Positions 21,504 to 35,380 of a stretch of DNA of 64,000 nucleotides are shown here, piece by piece. The position numbers were made by a program, and so were the translations under genes. Under the pieces are notes generated by a model. It saw nothing but the letters and a program-made list of their open reading frames with translations. It made no database searches and was not told where the DNA came from. The number at the start of each line of letters is the position of its first letter. Within the stretch, counting starts at the first letter, position 1. Origin of the DNA: Hevea brasiliensis (Eukaryota > Streptophyta > Magnoliopsida > Malpighiales > Euphorbiaceae); the NCBI RefSeq assembly GCF_030052815.1, contig NC_079501.1, forward strand, positions 42,837,593-42,901,592, given 5' to 3'.

Positions 21504-24500
21504 TGTAACACCCCTATGTTCGGTAGTGCGTTCCACTGTTCCAGTGACCAGTGTTGTTCGGACAGCTAGGATGCCTAGAACTACACTTCGATATGAGTGA
21601 GGAGACATAAAATAATGAAATACAAGAAAAGAAAATACAAGAAAAACAAAGGAAAAATAATAGCAAAGAAATGTAACCAAGTTAAGCGAGCCGAGAACCC
21701 TAGCGATGGGTGGCCGCACCGGGAAGTCACGGTGTGGACCGTTGACTAGCCTTGGACCGAGAGGAACCCTGGAAAATATTTTTAGGACTTAAATAGACCC
21801 CTATTGAAGTATAAATATCATTAGAAATATCAAAGAAAAATTAAATAATTAGTACAAAGAAAAGTGAGAAATCGAAAAACGGACAAAACCCGGTATTACC
21901 GAAAAATTAGGAATGCAACCCGAACAGGGGCATTGTGATCATTTGACACCCTGAGTTGTCTCTTGACTTAAATGTCCATTAAAAATACATGATATTACAC
22001 TTGGAAAATTTCCTGAAAAATTAAATTGGTGGTACCTAAAGTAAATACCAAAAATTGGGAGCTTAATGTGAGAAATTGGGAATTTAAGATTAAATAAATA
22101 TTTAATCACACATGGTGCTCCACTAACTCACCTAAGTGGACCACTACATCCTCATTCTTGGACAGATTGTTATCTTCTTCAACCTTCCCAAACAGCAGCC
22201 GATTTGCTCCCAAGAAGAACTCCATGGCCAAAGCTTCCAAGCTCCATGCATGAACTCCAATCTTCACTTTCAAACCATAATTTCTTGTAAGTCTCTCCAT
22301 TAAAAGTGATCCTTACACAATGGGCAGTAGATAGGCAGTAAGAAGACCAAGTTTTGGAGGATTTTTGAAGAATTTCCAAAGTGGTAAGTTTGTATTTTTG
22401 GGTTATTGCTCCATTAAAGTTAGTAGGAATGTTATGGGTGTTTGATTTATGGAGAAATTTTTTAGTTTTGATGTTGAATGGGAATGTACACTTTTGGCAG
22501 CCATGGAAGCACCTTGAAGGCAGTTTAATTGTGCTTGTAAATGGTGAATTAATTGATTGATTAAATGTATATTGTGTAGGAAATTGTTTGGGTAATGTAT
22601 ACTTAGTATATGTAAATGTAAAATGAAGTTTAAAGCTTGGAAAATAATGGAATGTAAGTGTACCATTGTGGCAGTTTGCTAACCCTTGAGGAATGCTGGA
22701 ATTCATGGTTGGTTTATGGAATAATGATGTTAAAATGTGTTGGTTGTTATGGCAGTTTGAGTGCATGAATGGTGGTGTGAAGTGGGACTTATAAATGAGC
22801 ATGAATTGGTGATTGAATTGTTGTAAATTGAATTGGACAAATTCTGCACTTGTTGGTATATGTTGAATGTAATTGTAAGCTGCCAAAATGACCTATAATG
22901 TGTTGTGAATTATGTTTAGGTTGTGGTACAACCAGAATTGGTTTAAATGTTAAGTTTGGTGAGTGTTAAAAGTGATGCTTGATGTGTATGCAAGAATTTC
23001 AATAAGGCAGTTTGAGTTTTAGGCCTATAACTTCAAGTGTGTGGATCCAATTGGTATGAGACCAATTGGAGGTGAAACTAGGCACAAAATGTGCCAACTT
23101 TCATGAAGAAAGCTTGCCAAAATTCTACTTGCAAAGTAGCTTGAAAAATGACCAAATCCGGATTAAGTGCAAGTAAGGCCTGAAAATTGACCATTTGGGC
23201 AGCAGTTAGTGTTTAGGCCATAACTCACTCAAAACAGGTCCAATTGACCTGAAATTTTAACCATGAATAGTTAAGACCCATACCTACAAGTATTATGAAG
23301 ACACCAAAGCCCATAAATGACCATAAGCAAGTCAAACAGCTTGCACAAGTTCGGGTCCAAAAACTGGCCGAACCTAAAATGACCTAAAGTGACCTAAAAT
23401 GACCAATTTTGGTGCAATTTGACCAGCAATAGTAAAATGACCATAACTTGGTCTACATAACTCAGAATGACCTGAAATTTTGCCCCGCATTCCATAAGAC
23501 ATAGATCTACAAGTTTGTAATTTTGACCGAAACCTGAAAACCGAGGAAACTAGGTCGTCCGGCTAGGTCAAACTAGTATCCCGGAATCCAGCAAATCGCA
23601 AGAAAATGCAGTATACAAGGAAATGAATTTTGTAACATGTGCCAACCCTAAAAGACTATCGAATGTGACATATTAATGACATTAAAACCTAAATTACCTA
23701 GAATGTACCAAGGGTCGACATAGTAGGTTGACTAAGCGAATAAATGAATTCAGTGAATTAATTATCAAGCATTATCGTTAGAGACAGTTTAAATGAGTAC
23801 TGAAACACTTCAAATTGTGTTTCTCAGTTAGCAAAGACTCAGGGAGGGGAAGGAAACACTGAGTCAGAGCCAAGAGACAGTTATCAGAGGTTTGTGCACA
23901 ATAGTATTTCTTTTGAATTTTTCAATTGAAATAAATTACAATTATTTATATGTTATTGTTTTAAATTGTGTTTGTGCACAACAACTATTTCTTTTAAATT
24001 TTTCAATTGAAATGAATTATGACTATTTGTACATTATTGTTTTAAATTGTGGAAATGTGTTTGAATGGATATTTATTTCTTGAAAAGCATTGTAAATGAT
24101 TTGAAACTGTGAGAAATTGTTTGAATGATATTGATGGATACTTATTGATTGAAAAGTATTGGAAATGGTTTGAAACCATAGCCATCATGTATATTGATTG
24201 TATTCCTCGCTAGCTTGTCTAATGGGACGAATTGAATTCTCTCTCTGGCTGAAGTGTTGAGGTGTGTGCCTGTTGAGGACGAAGTGGATGAGTACTCATT
24301 ATTCAGCTAGCTTGCTCCCTTATTGATTTCGATTATTGGGGTGAGTATGTCTTGTCGTGGTGTACAACATGGCATGTGTGGAAAAATTGTGTCATGACCT
24401 AAATTGTGTTATTGATTGGCAACATTGTATTATTTAGTTATTTGATCAAATTGTGTTATTAATTTGCAAAACGGTATTATTTAGTTATTTGATCAAATTG

Positions 24501-25369
24501 TGTTATTGATTGGCAAAACTGTATTATTCAGTTATTTGATCAAATGGTATTATTGATTGGAAAAACTATATTATTCAGTTATTTGATCAAATTGTGTTAT
24601 TGATTGGCAAAACTGTATTATTCAGTTATTTGATCGAATGGTATTATTGATTGGCAAAACTGTGTTACTCAGTTATTTGATCAAATTTGTGTTAGATGAA
24701 TTTTGTAAATTGTGAAATAGAATTGTGAATCATTTGATTTGTGAACTGTCAATAAAAGATTTATATATCACATTTCAAATGGTTATTGTGCACCACTGAG
24801 TAAATTTTACTGACTAATGATATCACATTAATCGTATTGAGTATACCACATTTTGTATTTTTGTACTGTAATGTATGTTCACTGTATGTATATATTGTTC
24901 TTGGTTTTGAGCAGTTGTAAATTAAAATTATACATTGAAGTTGTAAAGTAAATTATGAGTATTTTGGCTTGAAAAATTTGTACTGTATTTCTTTTATCTC
25001 AGTCTTTGAAAAATTATTGTGGATTTGAGTTGAAAAACATATTGTGTTGAATTATGTTGGAGTTTGAGATTGAGAAAAATATTGAAGTGCTTTTTACAGG
25101 TTTTTGAAGAACTGTTTTGTCCAAAATACAGATGGCACTCTGCCAAAATTTTTACAGAAATTATTAATAGTCCAAATGTGTTAGCTGTTTCACTTCAGTT
25201 CAAAAAGGTTTTTAACACCTGTAAATAGTGCTCACCACTATAAAAAGAAGTAAGAAAAGTTTTAAAATCCCTTGTAGTGTATTTAATGGGTTATCAGTAG
25301 ATGAAGTTGGTAATTCATTAGGTATACTACGGGATCATGTTATGCCTTACAGAGGGGTAGGGTGTGATA
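21504..25369 (+). mobile_element. LTR-B: solo gypsy LTR (3866 bp), innermost of the stack
   Basis: Starts TGTAACACCCCTATGTTCGG and ends AGAGGGGTAGGGTGTGATA. Perfect target duplication GGGGA at 21499-21503 and 25370-25374. It is closest to the G2 LTRs but lacks their TCACGCGTGA block. A deletion after 24805 removes the second hairpin. It has six 47-bp units (24402-24683) and the best preserved 5S-like box A (21678 on). No coding sequence. Confidence 0.95.
24402..24683 (+). repeat. 47-bp tandem repeat, six units (LTR-B)
   Basis: Same unit as in the G2 LTRs. Units 4 and 6 share a GGTATTA variant, which suggests duplication of a two-unit block. Confidence 0.88.
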
Positions 25370-28300
25370 GGGGAGCTAAGGTATTGAATGTGTAGTTGAT
25401 TGGTATTTAAGAATTGTATAAGGGCAGTATGCTTTGGAGCTATAACCCTAATTGTGTGACCCCAATTGGTATGAGGTCAATAGGAGGTAAAACTAGATAC
25501 AAAATGTGCTAACTTTCATGTAGAAACATTGTTAAAATTTTGACCGAAAAGTAACCACAAATTGGACCTAATCCGGATTTGGTAATGTGTAAACACTAAA
25601 TCTGACCATATGAACAGTATTCACTAAAATTAGCCATAACTCAGTGAAAACTGGTCCAAATGACCTGAAATTTATACCATTGGAAAGCTTAGACATAGGG
25701 CTACAACTTTGGTAGAGACCACCAAGCCTAGAAATACCCTTAAGCAAGTTAAATTGATTGCACAAATTGAGGTAACAAAACTGTCTAGAACCATTGCAAC
25801 CCATAAGTTGACCATTTGAATAGTAGTCACTTATGTGACCATCACTCACACAAAACAGGTCCAAATGACCTGAAATTTATGACATAGAAAGCTTCGACAT
25901 AGAGCTAAAATTTTTATGAAGACACCAAAGCCCAGAAATGACCTGAACCAAGTCAAATTGCTTGCCCAAGTTAGGGTACCAAAACTGCCAGAACTTAATT
26001 TGACCAAAAATTGACCAAATTTTGCACTAAAGATGCAATCTGTCCAGCTTTAGTAAATTGACCATATCTTGGTCTATACAACTTAGAATGACCTAAAATT
26101 TGTGCCAAAAGTTCAATAAGACATAGAGCTACAAATTTGCTTTTTTGACCAGAAGCTAAAAACCAATGGAAACAGAACATTTAGCTAGATCAATCTAGCA
26201 CACTAAAACTGAAAAATTGATAATAATATGCAATGAAGCTTAGAAATAATTTGGCAATAAATGCCAACTTGTGAGAATTGTAAATTGCACTATACTGGCA
26301 GCATATTGAAATGAGAATTGTGACATGTTGATACTAGAATTAACTTATGCATGATGTATGAAAAGGTTAACATTTTCATTGACCAGTGAATTGTATAATG
26401 ACCAGTAAACCCTAAAAATAAATATTTAATCTTGTAATATGCCCTAGTTTGCCTAGTTGACTAATCTGGATAGGTTGGTATGCCAATAGGATTCTGACAG
26501 CTGTTCTGTAAATGGCTTCATGTCGTATTGTGTTTTCTGGCTTATTATGCCATACAATGATTTTAATAGCCTATGGCTATACAGATTGTGTTATTATACT
26601 AGGCTTAATGCCTGATTGATTTTATGGCTTTTTAGCCACACTGTTTGCACATCAGGAGATACTTTGTGACTGATGGTGTGATAGCCTAAGGTACTAGGTA
26701 CCTAGTGCTAGTATATCCGTTTATCCAGTCTAGTCAGTGTATAGGTTACACAGGCAGTCAATTAAAACGTTATTCAATTCAGACAGTTAAGTTAAGTATA
26801 TGAAAATTTTAGTACAATTAAATTAAGGATTGAATGAAATGAGTTAAAGAGATTAGCAATAGAAACATAACAAAAATACAATTTGCAGAACTGTAGAGAC
26901 TTAAAATACAATACAGTTAGAATAATTGATTCCTGGATATCCGAATTATGATTTATTTCTTTCTTTATTTGTATATATTATTTCTTATTATATTATTGCA
27001 CTACTAAGCAGAAATGCTTAGAGCGATAGAATTGTTTCCTCGCACAGGTACTTCAATTGAGATTTTGGAGTCCAGATCTGCAGAAGTGTCAGAAGAATTC
27101 AAGGTTGTCACCTCCTCAGCAATGCATGTAGATAGGGCTCATAATTACACATGTTATGTATTTTGTTCATTCTAAGTATATTGTAAATTATTTGTATATC
27201 CTGTGCTTGACAAACTTATATAATTTAGTTGGCAAATTATATAAGTTAATGAAATATAAGAATTCTGATATTTGAGTTGATTATTTAATCATAATGATTT
27301 TGAATGAGATTGAGTTTGAGAAATTTTGAGATTGAATCTGAGTTTGAGAAACTGTTGAGAATGCTTTGAAAAAATCTGAGTTATGAATTTGAGTATATAT
27401 ATTGAATTGGTTTTTGACAAGTTCAGAAGAACTGTTAGTCCAAATTACTGCTGGCACTCTACTGGATTGTCATTAAAATTTTTGAATTTTCCAAATTATT
27501 CAGATTTTGATAAACAGTAAAAATAGCCTAAACCTCAGATAAAGTTTTTGAACAAGTAAATCAAGAACTATAATGAAATTAGATAAGATTAGGTGCTTCA
27601 GCACTCCGTGTGACACGCCTTGCTCGGTTACATTGTAGACAGGTGAGGGGTGTTACATATTAGGAACAAGAAAGAAGAGTTTTGGTGCAGATTTGAGCAA
27701 GCTCTAAAAGAGGCAAGTGTCCAAACTCCTTAAGTAAAGTTTATGTTTAGCTTGAGATAAGTAATTTGATGAAGAAATTTTGAGGTTTTGATGAGTTATT
27801 ATTATGTGCTGTTTTCGGCAGCCATGGAAAGGGAAGGCAAGTGAAAATTTCTTCATGTAGTTGATGATGTTTAATGGGAATTAAGTTTGATTAAAGAAAT
27901 TTGATGTATTGGTTTGTTAGTTCCATGTGTTTATGTATTTGAGCAATTGATTTTGGGAGCTTGAAAGCAATTGAGGGAGACATTTGCAATTGGACAATTC
28001 GGCAGCCTTATGGTGTAATTTGGAATGTTTAATTTCATGGAATGGTTTGATGAATTATGGTGCCAAGGATTGAAGAATGTATATGTAAATCATTAGTGGG
28101 AATTATATGTGTTAATTAGGTGTGTTATGTGTATATATTGTTAAATTTGGACTTTGTAATTCTGAGTTGTTTTTGGTGTATGGAGAGTTTGTATATTCTG
28201 CCCAAATTAACCATAATGTGATGTGATGAATGATTATGGTTTGGTACAAATCCAGAATGAGGTAGAGGAGGTGAAATTATAACAAGTTGAATGTGCATTG

Positions 28301-30398
28301 GTTGGGGTATGAGAATTGTATTTAAGGGCAGTATATATTTTAAGCTATAAGTGAATTTGTGTGACCCCAATTGGTATGAGACCAATTGGAGGCAAAACTA
28401 GACATAAAATAGGCCAACTTTCATGCTGAAATGTTTCTGAAATTCTGTCCAAAAACTGCCCGTAAAATTGACCTAATCCGGAATTGTAAACTTGGTAACC
28501 CTAAAATCTGACCATATGAACAGTAGTCAGTCTTTTTGCCATAACTCACTCAAAACAGGTCCAAATGATCTGAAATTTATATCGTTGCAAAGATTAGACA
28601 TAGGGCTACATCTTTTGTGAAGATCACAGAACTCAAAAATGCCATTTACCAAGTCAATTTGCTTGCACAAGTTCAGTCACAAAATTTGCCAGAATTGGAT
28701 TGACCTAAAATTGACCTAACTTTGTATTAAAAATGTAATATGTTCAGCTTTAGTAAATTGACCATATCTTGGTCTATACAACTCAGAATGACTTGAAATC
28801 AGTGGTAAAAATTCAATAAGACATAGAACTACAAATTTGCTCTTTTGACCAGAACCTAAAAACCAAGGGAAACAAGACATTTAGCTAGATCAATCTAGCA
28901 TACAAAATCTGGAAATTTACCATTACTATACAATAAAGCCTTAGAAAAATTGGCAATAAATGCCAACTTGTGAGAATTGTAAAATGTACTATATTGACAA
29001 CATTGGAATTATTATGAGATGTGATACTGAAACACTATAAATTGTGTGTTTCAGTTGAAAAGGATATTGAGAAGCATAAAGAACATTGAGTCAAGGCCTA
29101 GAGGCGCCTCAAGTCAGGTTTGTGCACAATAAACTTATTTAAGTATTTCTTATTGAAATTTGATTTAGTATGTAATATGAATAGTTTTTAATTGTTTTGG
29201 CTTTGGGAATTTTATTTGGAAATTATTGTGTTGCCTACTTTGTAAATAGAAATTTTGAGATAAAATGTGATTTGTGGTTTGTATGAAATATTTAAATATT
29301 ATGATTTGAAATTGTTTTTTATTCACACTTGGCATGGCAATATCACTATGTTCCTCCTCCATTTATGGGGTGAGTTTGACTATATTCCTCCCTCTCTGGC
29401 TTACCAGTCTAAGGTGAGTTTGGATAAGAACTCATTATCTAGCTAGCCACCTCCCTCATTGATTTTGATTAGTGGGGTAAGTATGCCTTGTATTGGTGTA
29501 CAACATGGCATGTTTGGAAATTTTGTGTCATGACCTAAGTTGTGTTATTGATTGGCAACACTGTGTTTATTAAATTATTTAATCAAATTTGTGTTAGATG
29601 AGCTTTGAAAATTGTGAAAAGAAATTGTGAAATATTTGAATTGTGATTTGTCAATGGATGTTTATATTAAGCATTTTAAATTTTTATTGTGCACCACTGA
29701 GTAATTTATACTCAGCAATAGCTTCTTTTGCTGTTGCAAATAAGGGTAAGGAGAAAGCAGCAGAGTGAGCTGCTATTGATAGGGTTGCAGTGCCTTTTTG
29801 TACATGTATTTGTTTATACCCTTGCAGCTTAATTTTTATGTAAATAGTTTAGTGTCATATGTATTAATGTAAAATTGAGCAGTTATACAGTAAATTGTAA
29901 TAATATTACCTTGTAGATTTTTATGTCTGTAAATTAAAATTGTGAATGTACATTAAAAATTTTGAATGCAATGTGTATGAATTATTTTGAAATCGTCAGA
30001 TGATAATTTTGATTTGAATTGTGGATTTTGAATTGAATTGTTGCTGAGGATGTTGGTTTAAAAAATTTAGAGGTTGGGTTGTGATTGAAACTTATTTGGA
30101 AGTGCTTTTCCATAGGTTTAAATTTTTTGTTTTTCTCAATTACAGTCGGCACTCTGCCGAAATTTTTACAAAATTTGCGAAAAATAGAAATTGTTAAGCA
30201 TTTTACTTAGTTTTTAAACTTCAGTTAAAAGATTTTAATTCCTACCAAAAATACTCGCCACCTTAAAAAAGGAATAGAATTGTTTCAAAATCCCTTATAG
30301 TATATTTAATGGGTTATTGGTAAGCGAAGTTCGGTAATTCATTAAATATACTACGAGATCATGTTATGCCTTACAGAGGGGTATGGTGTGACATAGAC

Positions 30399-31110
30399 AC
30401 CCAAGTAGGGAGTCCAGAATTGAGGGATATTCCTATTGTATGTGATTTTTCAAATGTCTTTCTAAAAGAGTTGCCAGGATTACCTCCGAAAAGAGAGGTG
30501 CAGTTTGAAATAGAGGTTATGCCTGGTGTGGAACCAATCTCCATCACTCCATATAGAATAGCACCTACTGAGTTAAAAGAGTTGAAGGTCCAGTTGCAAG
30601 AATTACTTGATAAGGGCTTCATTCGCCCTAGCATGTCACCTTGGGGAGCACCAGTTTTATTTGTCAAGAAGAAGGATGGTACTCTCCATCTATGTATCAA
30701 CTACAGAAAATTGAATAAGGTGACAATAAAGAATAGATATCCTTTGCCACAAATAGATGATTTGTTTGATCAGCTGAAAGATGCAGCTATATTCTCCAAA
30801 ATTGACTTAAGATCGAGTTATTATCAGTTGAGGGTGCAAGAGCAGAGTATATCTAAAACTAACTTCCAAACTTGGTATGGCCACTATGAGTTCTTGGTGA
30901 TGCCATCTGGGTTGATTAAAGCTCTAGCTGTTTTTATGGATCTGATGAATACTATCTTCAGGCGATATCTGGATTAGTTTGTAGTAGTATTCATAGATGA
31001 TATTCTGGTGTATTTGAAGAATGCAGAGGAGCATGATAAGCACCTGAGGATAGTACTACAGTCTTTGAGGGAGAAACAGTTGTATGCCAAACTATGCAAA
31101 TGTGAGTTTT
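30399..31110 (+). pseudogene. G1 reverse transcriptase (pol segment 2)
   Basis: Continues in frame from 19226. Linker: [22 protein letters not shown] follows with [50 protein letters not shown] and [20 protein letters not shown]. Motif A is [15 protein letters not shown] and the catalytic box is FIDDILVY near 30991. A TAG at 30975 replaces the glutamine of YLDQF. Segment ends at KCEF where LTR-D is inserted. The next residues (LKKITFLGHIVS) are at 43821. Catalytic aspartates are all present, but the upstream stop kills the frame. Confidence 0.93.
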
Positions 31111-31420
31111 TGTAATTCCCTCACTTTAGGTAGTCCGTACGTTCTATTGTTCTAATGACTAACGTCTGTTCGAATAGCCAGGATGTCTAGAACTATACTT
31201 AAACTAGAGTAAGAAGACATAAATTGATTGAATAAAGATCAAGAAAAATTAAGGAAAAATAGAAGAAATAAAATGCCAATAGGTTAAAGGAGCCGAGGTT
31301 CTGGCGATGGGTAACCCTATCGAGAAGCGACTGTAAATATAGTTGTCAACCCCAGACTCATGGAGAAACCTATGAGATAATTAAGTAGGACTTAATTGAC
31401 AGATTTATGAGGTTTAGATG

Positions 31421-34400
31421 TGTCACACCTTACCCCTCTGTAAGGCATAACATGATCCCGTAGAATACCTAATGAACTACCGAACTTCACCTACCGATAA
31501 CTCATTAAGTACCCTACAAGGGATTTTAAAATAATTTTCTTACTTTTACAAGTGGTGAGCATTTTCTAATTGGTATTAAAATCATTTAATTAAAGTTGAA
31601 AACTAGTTAAAATTTTTGGTCCATTTTATTTTTCCACAAATTTTATAAAAATTTGGGCAGAGTGCCGTCTGTATTTTGAGAAAATAGTTCTTCAAATACC
31701 TGAAAAAAAGCACTTCCAATAATTTTTCTCAACAACTTCTTCAAATTCACAATCAATCTCAACCAATTTCTCAAGTTTCAAAATTCAACAATCATCATTT
31801 CTCAATTTCCAAAAAAAATTCAGTAATCAACAAAATACTATCAATCAATTTCATTCAAATTAAAAATAAAATATTTCCATTTATATTTCATTAAAGATAA
31901 ACAATTTATATACATCATACTAAAAATTTACATTAGCAAAATTCAAACTAAAATTTATTATAAACTTTATACAAATTTTATACAAGCTACTCAAGACCAA
32001 TTTTACATGTCCATACAATTACGTGCATTACATACATCAAAATAAATATTTGTAGCCAGGGTATAAATTATACCCGATAAAACTTCAAGGTAAGTCGCTC
32101 CACAATCCCCAGTAGCTCAGTCTGCTGCTCCTCTAGTCTCTAAATCTGCGACAGCAATAACAGCCATCGCTAAGTACTAGGACTCAGTGGTGCACAACAT
32201 ACTAAAATAATCTTTATGCAGAATTTAAATCACATTTATTCAAAATTTTGACTAAACATGAATTATGAGATTTTAATCCAAACAATTTCATTTCGAAGTA
32301 TCAAAACCAATTTCATAAAACCCACAGTTATATCATGCCATTCGAAACAAATATAATCTCAATAGCCAGATGCTAAGGAGAAGTCACATCATAAGGTTAG
32401 CTAGCTCAAATATATGGATATCCATTCAATTTTTTCTTCTATTGTCACGCACCTCAACACTTCAGCCAGAGAATGAATCAAAATTCGAAACTGATTACCC
32501 CCATTAGTCATGCTAGTGAGGTGTTCAAATATATGGTCATAACACTGTGGTTTCAAAACTTATCTTAACAATTTACTAAACATTGCTATTTCAAATATAC
32601 ACAATAACCTTTAACAATTTAAATCAAAACATCATGCATAATGTCACAATTCACTATTTCAAATTATTCAAAACAATATGCAGAAAATAATTTACAAAAA
32701 TTATGCACAAACCTTAAGCGAGTCGCCTCTTAGCCTTGACTCGATTCCTTGGGTTCTTTACCGGTGTTCTTTTCTACTGAAACACACAGTTTCACAGTGT
32801 TTCAGTATCATAACTTAGCATAAATCCAAAAATAAATTTAATTTCACTTTTACCTAGCCCTAATGTGCTAAACTCGACATTCTTTAAATTTTGTGTTTTG
32901 GGGTTACTATTCACTACACTATTCAAGTCAATTTGTTGACTTTCTAGGCTTAATAGGTATGGAAATTCCAACTTCACCCACATACTACATTTTGGTCACT
33001 AAATTTGTTGGTTTTGGTTGTTTACTCAAATTCTTAGTCTTTTAGGCAAATTTGTAAATTTTCAGTTTTGGTATCTTAAGTTGCACTGTTCCATTGGTCA
33101 TTTTACTGTTAGAATTTAGCAAAACTTTCTTCATAGAAAATGTTCCCTATTGTCTTAAGTTTATTCTCCTTTTTGAATCACTCCAATTGGAGTTTTGTAG
33201 CTCAAGTTATAGCCATTTGAATCATGGCTGCTGGATTGGACTTAACCCAGATTTTCTGGGCAAATTTTTGGTTCTGGCAGTTTTAGGTCACCAAGTTCCT
33301 CATGAAAGTTTTAGGTCTATATCTCATCTGTCCACTGGTAAAATTTCAGGTCATTTAGACCTGCCTAGCTCAAGTTATAGCTAAATGAACAAACACTGTT
33401 TATTTGGTCAGTTTGTACAGGTTAGACTGAGAATTTCTAGATTTGGTTAATTTGTTCACTAGGTTTTGGTCACTTTTTAGGCATGATTCCTAAATGAAAA
33501 TTGTGTCATTTTGTGTCTATTTTCATTTCCAATTGGTCTCATACCAATTGGACTTGTAAATTTTTAGTTTTGGTCCCTCAAAGGGACCTTAGTCCTGCTG
33601 CTTGCAGCATGACCACATTGAATCCGAATTTAACCTCAATTCAAACACTTCTAACACACTTCATTTGGTCACAAATGACCATTTCTCACTTCAAACTAGG
33701 TCAAACACATCATTTCACCGTTTCTCCAAATTTTTTCTCCTAAACCCTAAGAATCCAAACCCTAGTTCACCAATTCATTGCATTTAACTAATTCAAGGCA
33801 TTTAATCATAATCATTCAACACAATTAAGCTCACACACACTTTTAAGTCCACTAAATTCATGCATACTTATCTCAAAACCCTAGTTGACCGATATTCAAC
33901 TTGGTCCTTCACAATTGTTTTTATTTTATTTCTTTAATTTCTAAGTTCATTTAACTAACTAAACATGCATTTAAATAAATAATTGAAAGTTAGAGTACTA
34001 ACCTTAAGTGAAGTCTTTGATCTTCCCTTTTTCCTCCAATTTTTCACTTTTTCTTTCCTCAATTCTTCCTTTCTAGGGTAATTTTGAAGTTTTCTACGGT
34101 TCAAAGCTAAAATTTATGGGAGAGATTCAAGTTATTCAAGCTTGAATAACTCATTAATGGTGGAACTATGGAGTTTAGAGAGAGAGAGGAGTTCGGCCGG
34201 CTTGGAAGAGAAGAAGGAAAATGAATTTTGTCTCTTTATTTTGTATATTTATCTTCTAATTGACTTGGTCAAATTATCAAGTAAAAAAAAAATTTATTTA
34301 TGACCTCATATATGATGTCACCGTGATGATGTCATAATCCTTCATTAAATTTGTTTTCTTTTCCTTTTATTTTTCCATAACTTCTTCAATTGAATTATAT

Positions 34401-34883
34401 ATTTCAAAATTTTCTTTTCTCCGATTTTATTTAACAGTTAGGTCAGGAATCAGCTCTCGGGGTCAATTGACCAAATTGCCCCTCACCGGTTCAACCCGGT
34501 TTGCAAATAATTTGATATTTCTTTCGGATCTCTGACCTAATTATTTGACTGGCTTAACAATTCTTTTTGTGATTTTCTCTTTTCCACTGTGTTTGTAATA
34601 GTCCTAAGGACCGCGGAGTCATATTTTACGGTTCGAAATTTGAGTTTAAATCGACTTCGCAGTCGTTCCCGAGAAGGTCACCCATCGCTGTGACTCTCGG
34701 CTCGTTTAACTTCTTATGTTCTGTTTTTTTTATTTATACTTAACTAATTGACAATTACTAATTATTTGTATTTATGGCTTATCTAGTTGTCTTAAGTGTG
34801 GTTCTAATCCCCTTAATTGTCCGAACAGACACCGGTCACCGGAACAGTGAAATATACTAGGCTATACAAGTAGGGGTGTTACA
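31421..34883 (-). mobile_element. LTR-E: solo gypsy LTR, minus strand (3463 bp)
   Basis: On the plus strand it runs from TGTCACACCTTACCCCTCTG to TAGGGGTGTTACA. Perfect target duplication AGATG at 31416-31420 and 34884-34888. It carries the 5S-like module at 34661-34712, CCAATTGG pair 33529-33551 and hairpins 32148-32186 (GCGATGGC pairing with GCTGTCGC through G-U pairs). No coding sequence. Confidence 0.95.
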
Positions 34884-35380
34884 AGATGACAATAAAATGT
34901 CAAGGAAATGCAAGAAAACATTAATGCTAGTCGGTAAAGGCAATTATGATCTGAAGAACACAATGAAGGGCATTTTGGTCATTCACCCTCTAAGTTGAAT
35001 TTTAACCTAAATATTAATCAAAATGAGTGAGAATAAAACAATTAAAATGAATTAAAATCATGAATTTGTGTAATGGAAAGGGGAAAAGAAAGAAAAGAAA
35101 ATGAAATTGAATTATGACATAAGGCTTACCATATGTTGGCATAAGCATGATTAGGCATGATGATATAATGACATCATTAAAATTTTAATTCAATTACATA
35201 GGATAAATACTTACATAAGACAAAAATTGACTAAAGAAAAATCATCTTCCTCTTTTGCTTATCCATGGCCGGCTCCACTCCATGGACTCCTCCCTCCATT
35301 TTTGTCTTCTCAAACTTGATTTTCCCTTGCATTTCACCATAAAACTCCTAGCTCACTTCATTAAAAATTGTCATTGTATC

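Larger units (their letters stand above)
20051..27657 (+). mobile_element. LTR-C: solo gypsy LTR of a second subfamily, split by LTR-B
   Basis: Segments 20051-21503 and 25375-27657, about 3.7 kb. Starts TGTAACACCCTCATTTTCGT and ends GTGAGGGGTGTTACA. Flanks TATTG and TATTA (4 of 5). The host LTR-A sequence reads on across it. The 3' terminal part (CTCGGTTACATTGTAGACAG) is unlike LTR-A/B but like LTR-D. It carries the 5S-like module (20219-20280), a worn CCAATTGG pair (25462-25484) and a CTAAGCA..TGCTTAG first hairpin (27004-27021). Confidence 0.92.
19227..30393 (+). mobile_element. LTR-A: solo gypsy LTR, split by LTR-C
   Basis: Segments 19227-20050 and 27658-30393, about 3.56 kb together. Start CGTAACACCCCTATATTCGG (first T changed to C) and end AGGGGTATGGTGTGACA. 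Perfect target duplication TAGAC at 19222-19226 and 30394-30398. No internal region is present, so it is a solo LTR left by LTR-LTR recombination. It bears the 5S-like module (19391-19450), CCAATTGG pair (28367-28389), one 47-bp unit and the hairpin pair with A/T instead of G/C in the second stem (29697-29737). Confidence 0.95.

Noticed and set aside
22179..22886. A 235-residue minus-strand ORF in LTR-B
   Set aside because: Low-complexity His/Asn/Thr/Ser-rich translation of AT-rich LTR DNA on the antisense strand. The homologous regions of LTR-A, LTR-C and G2 are not open over this span.
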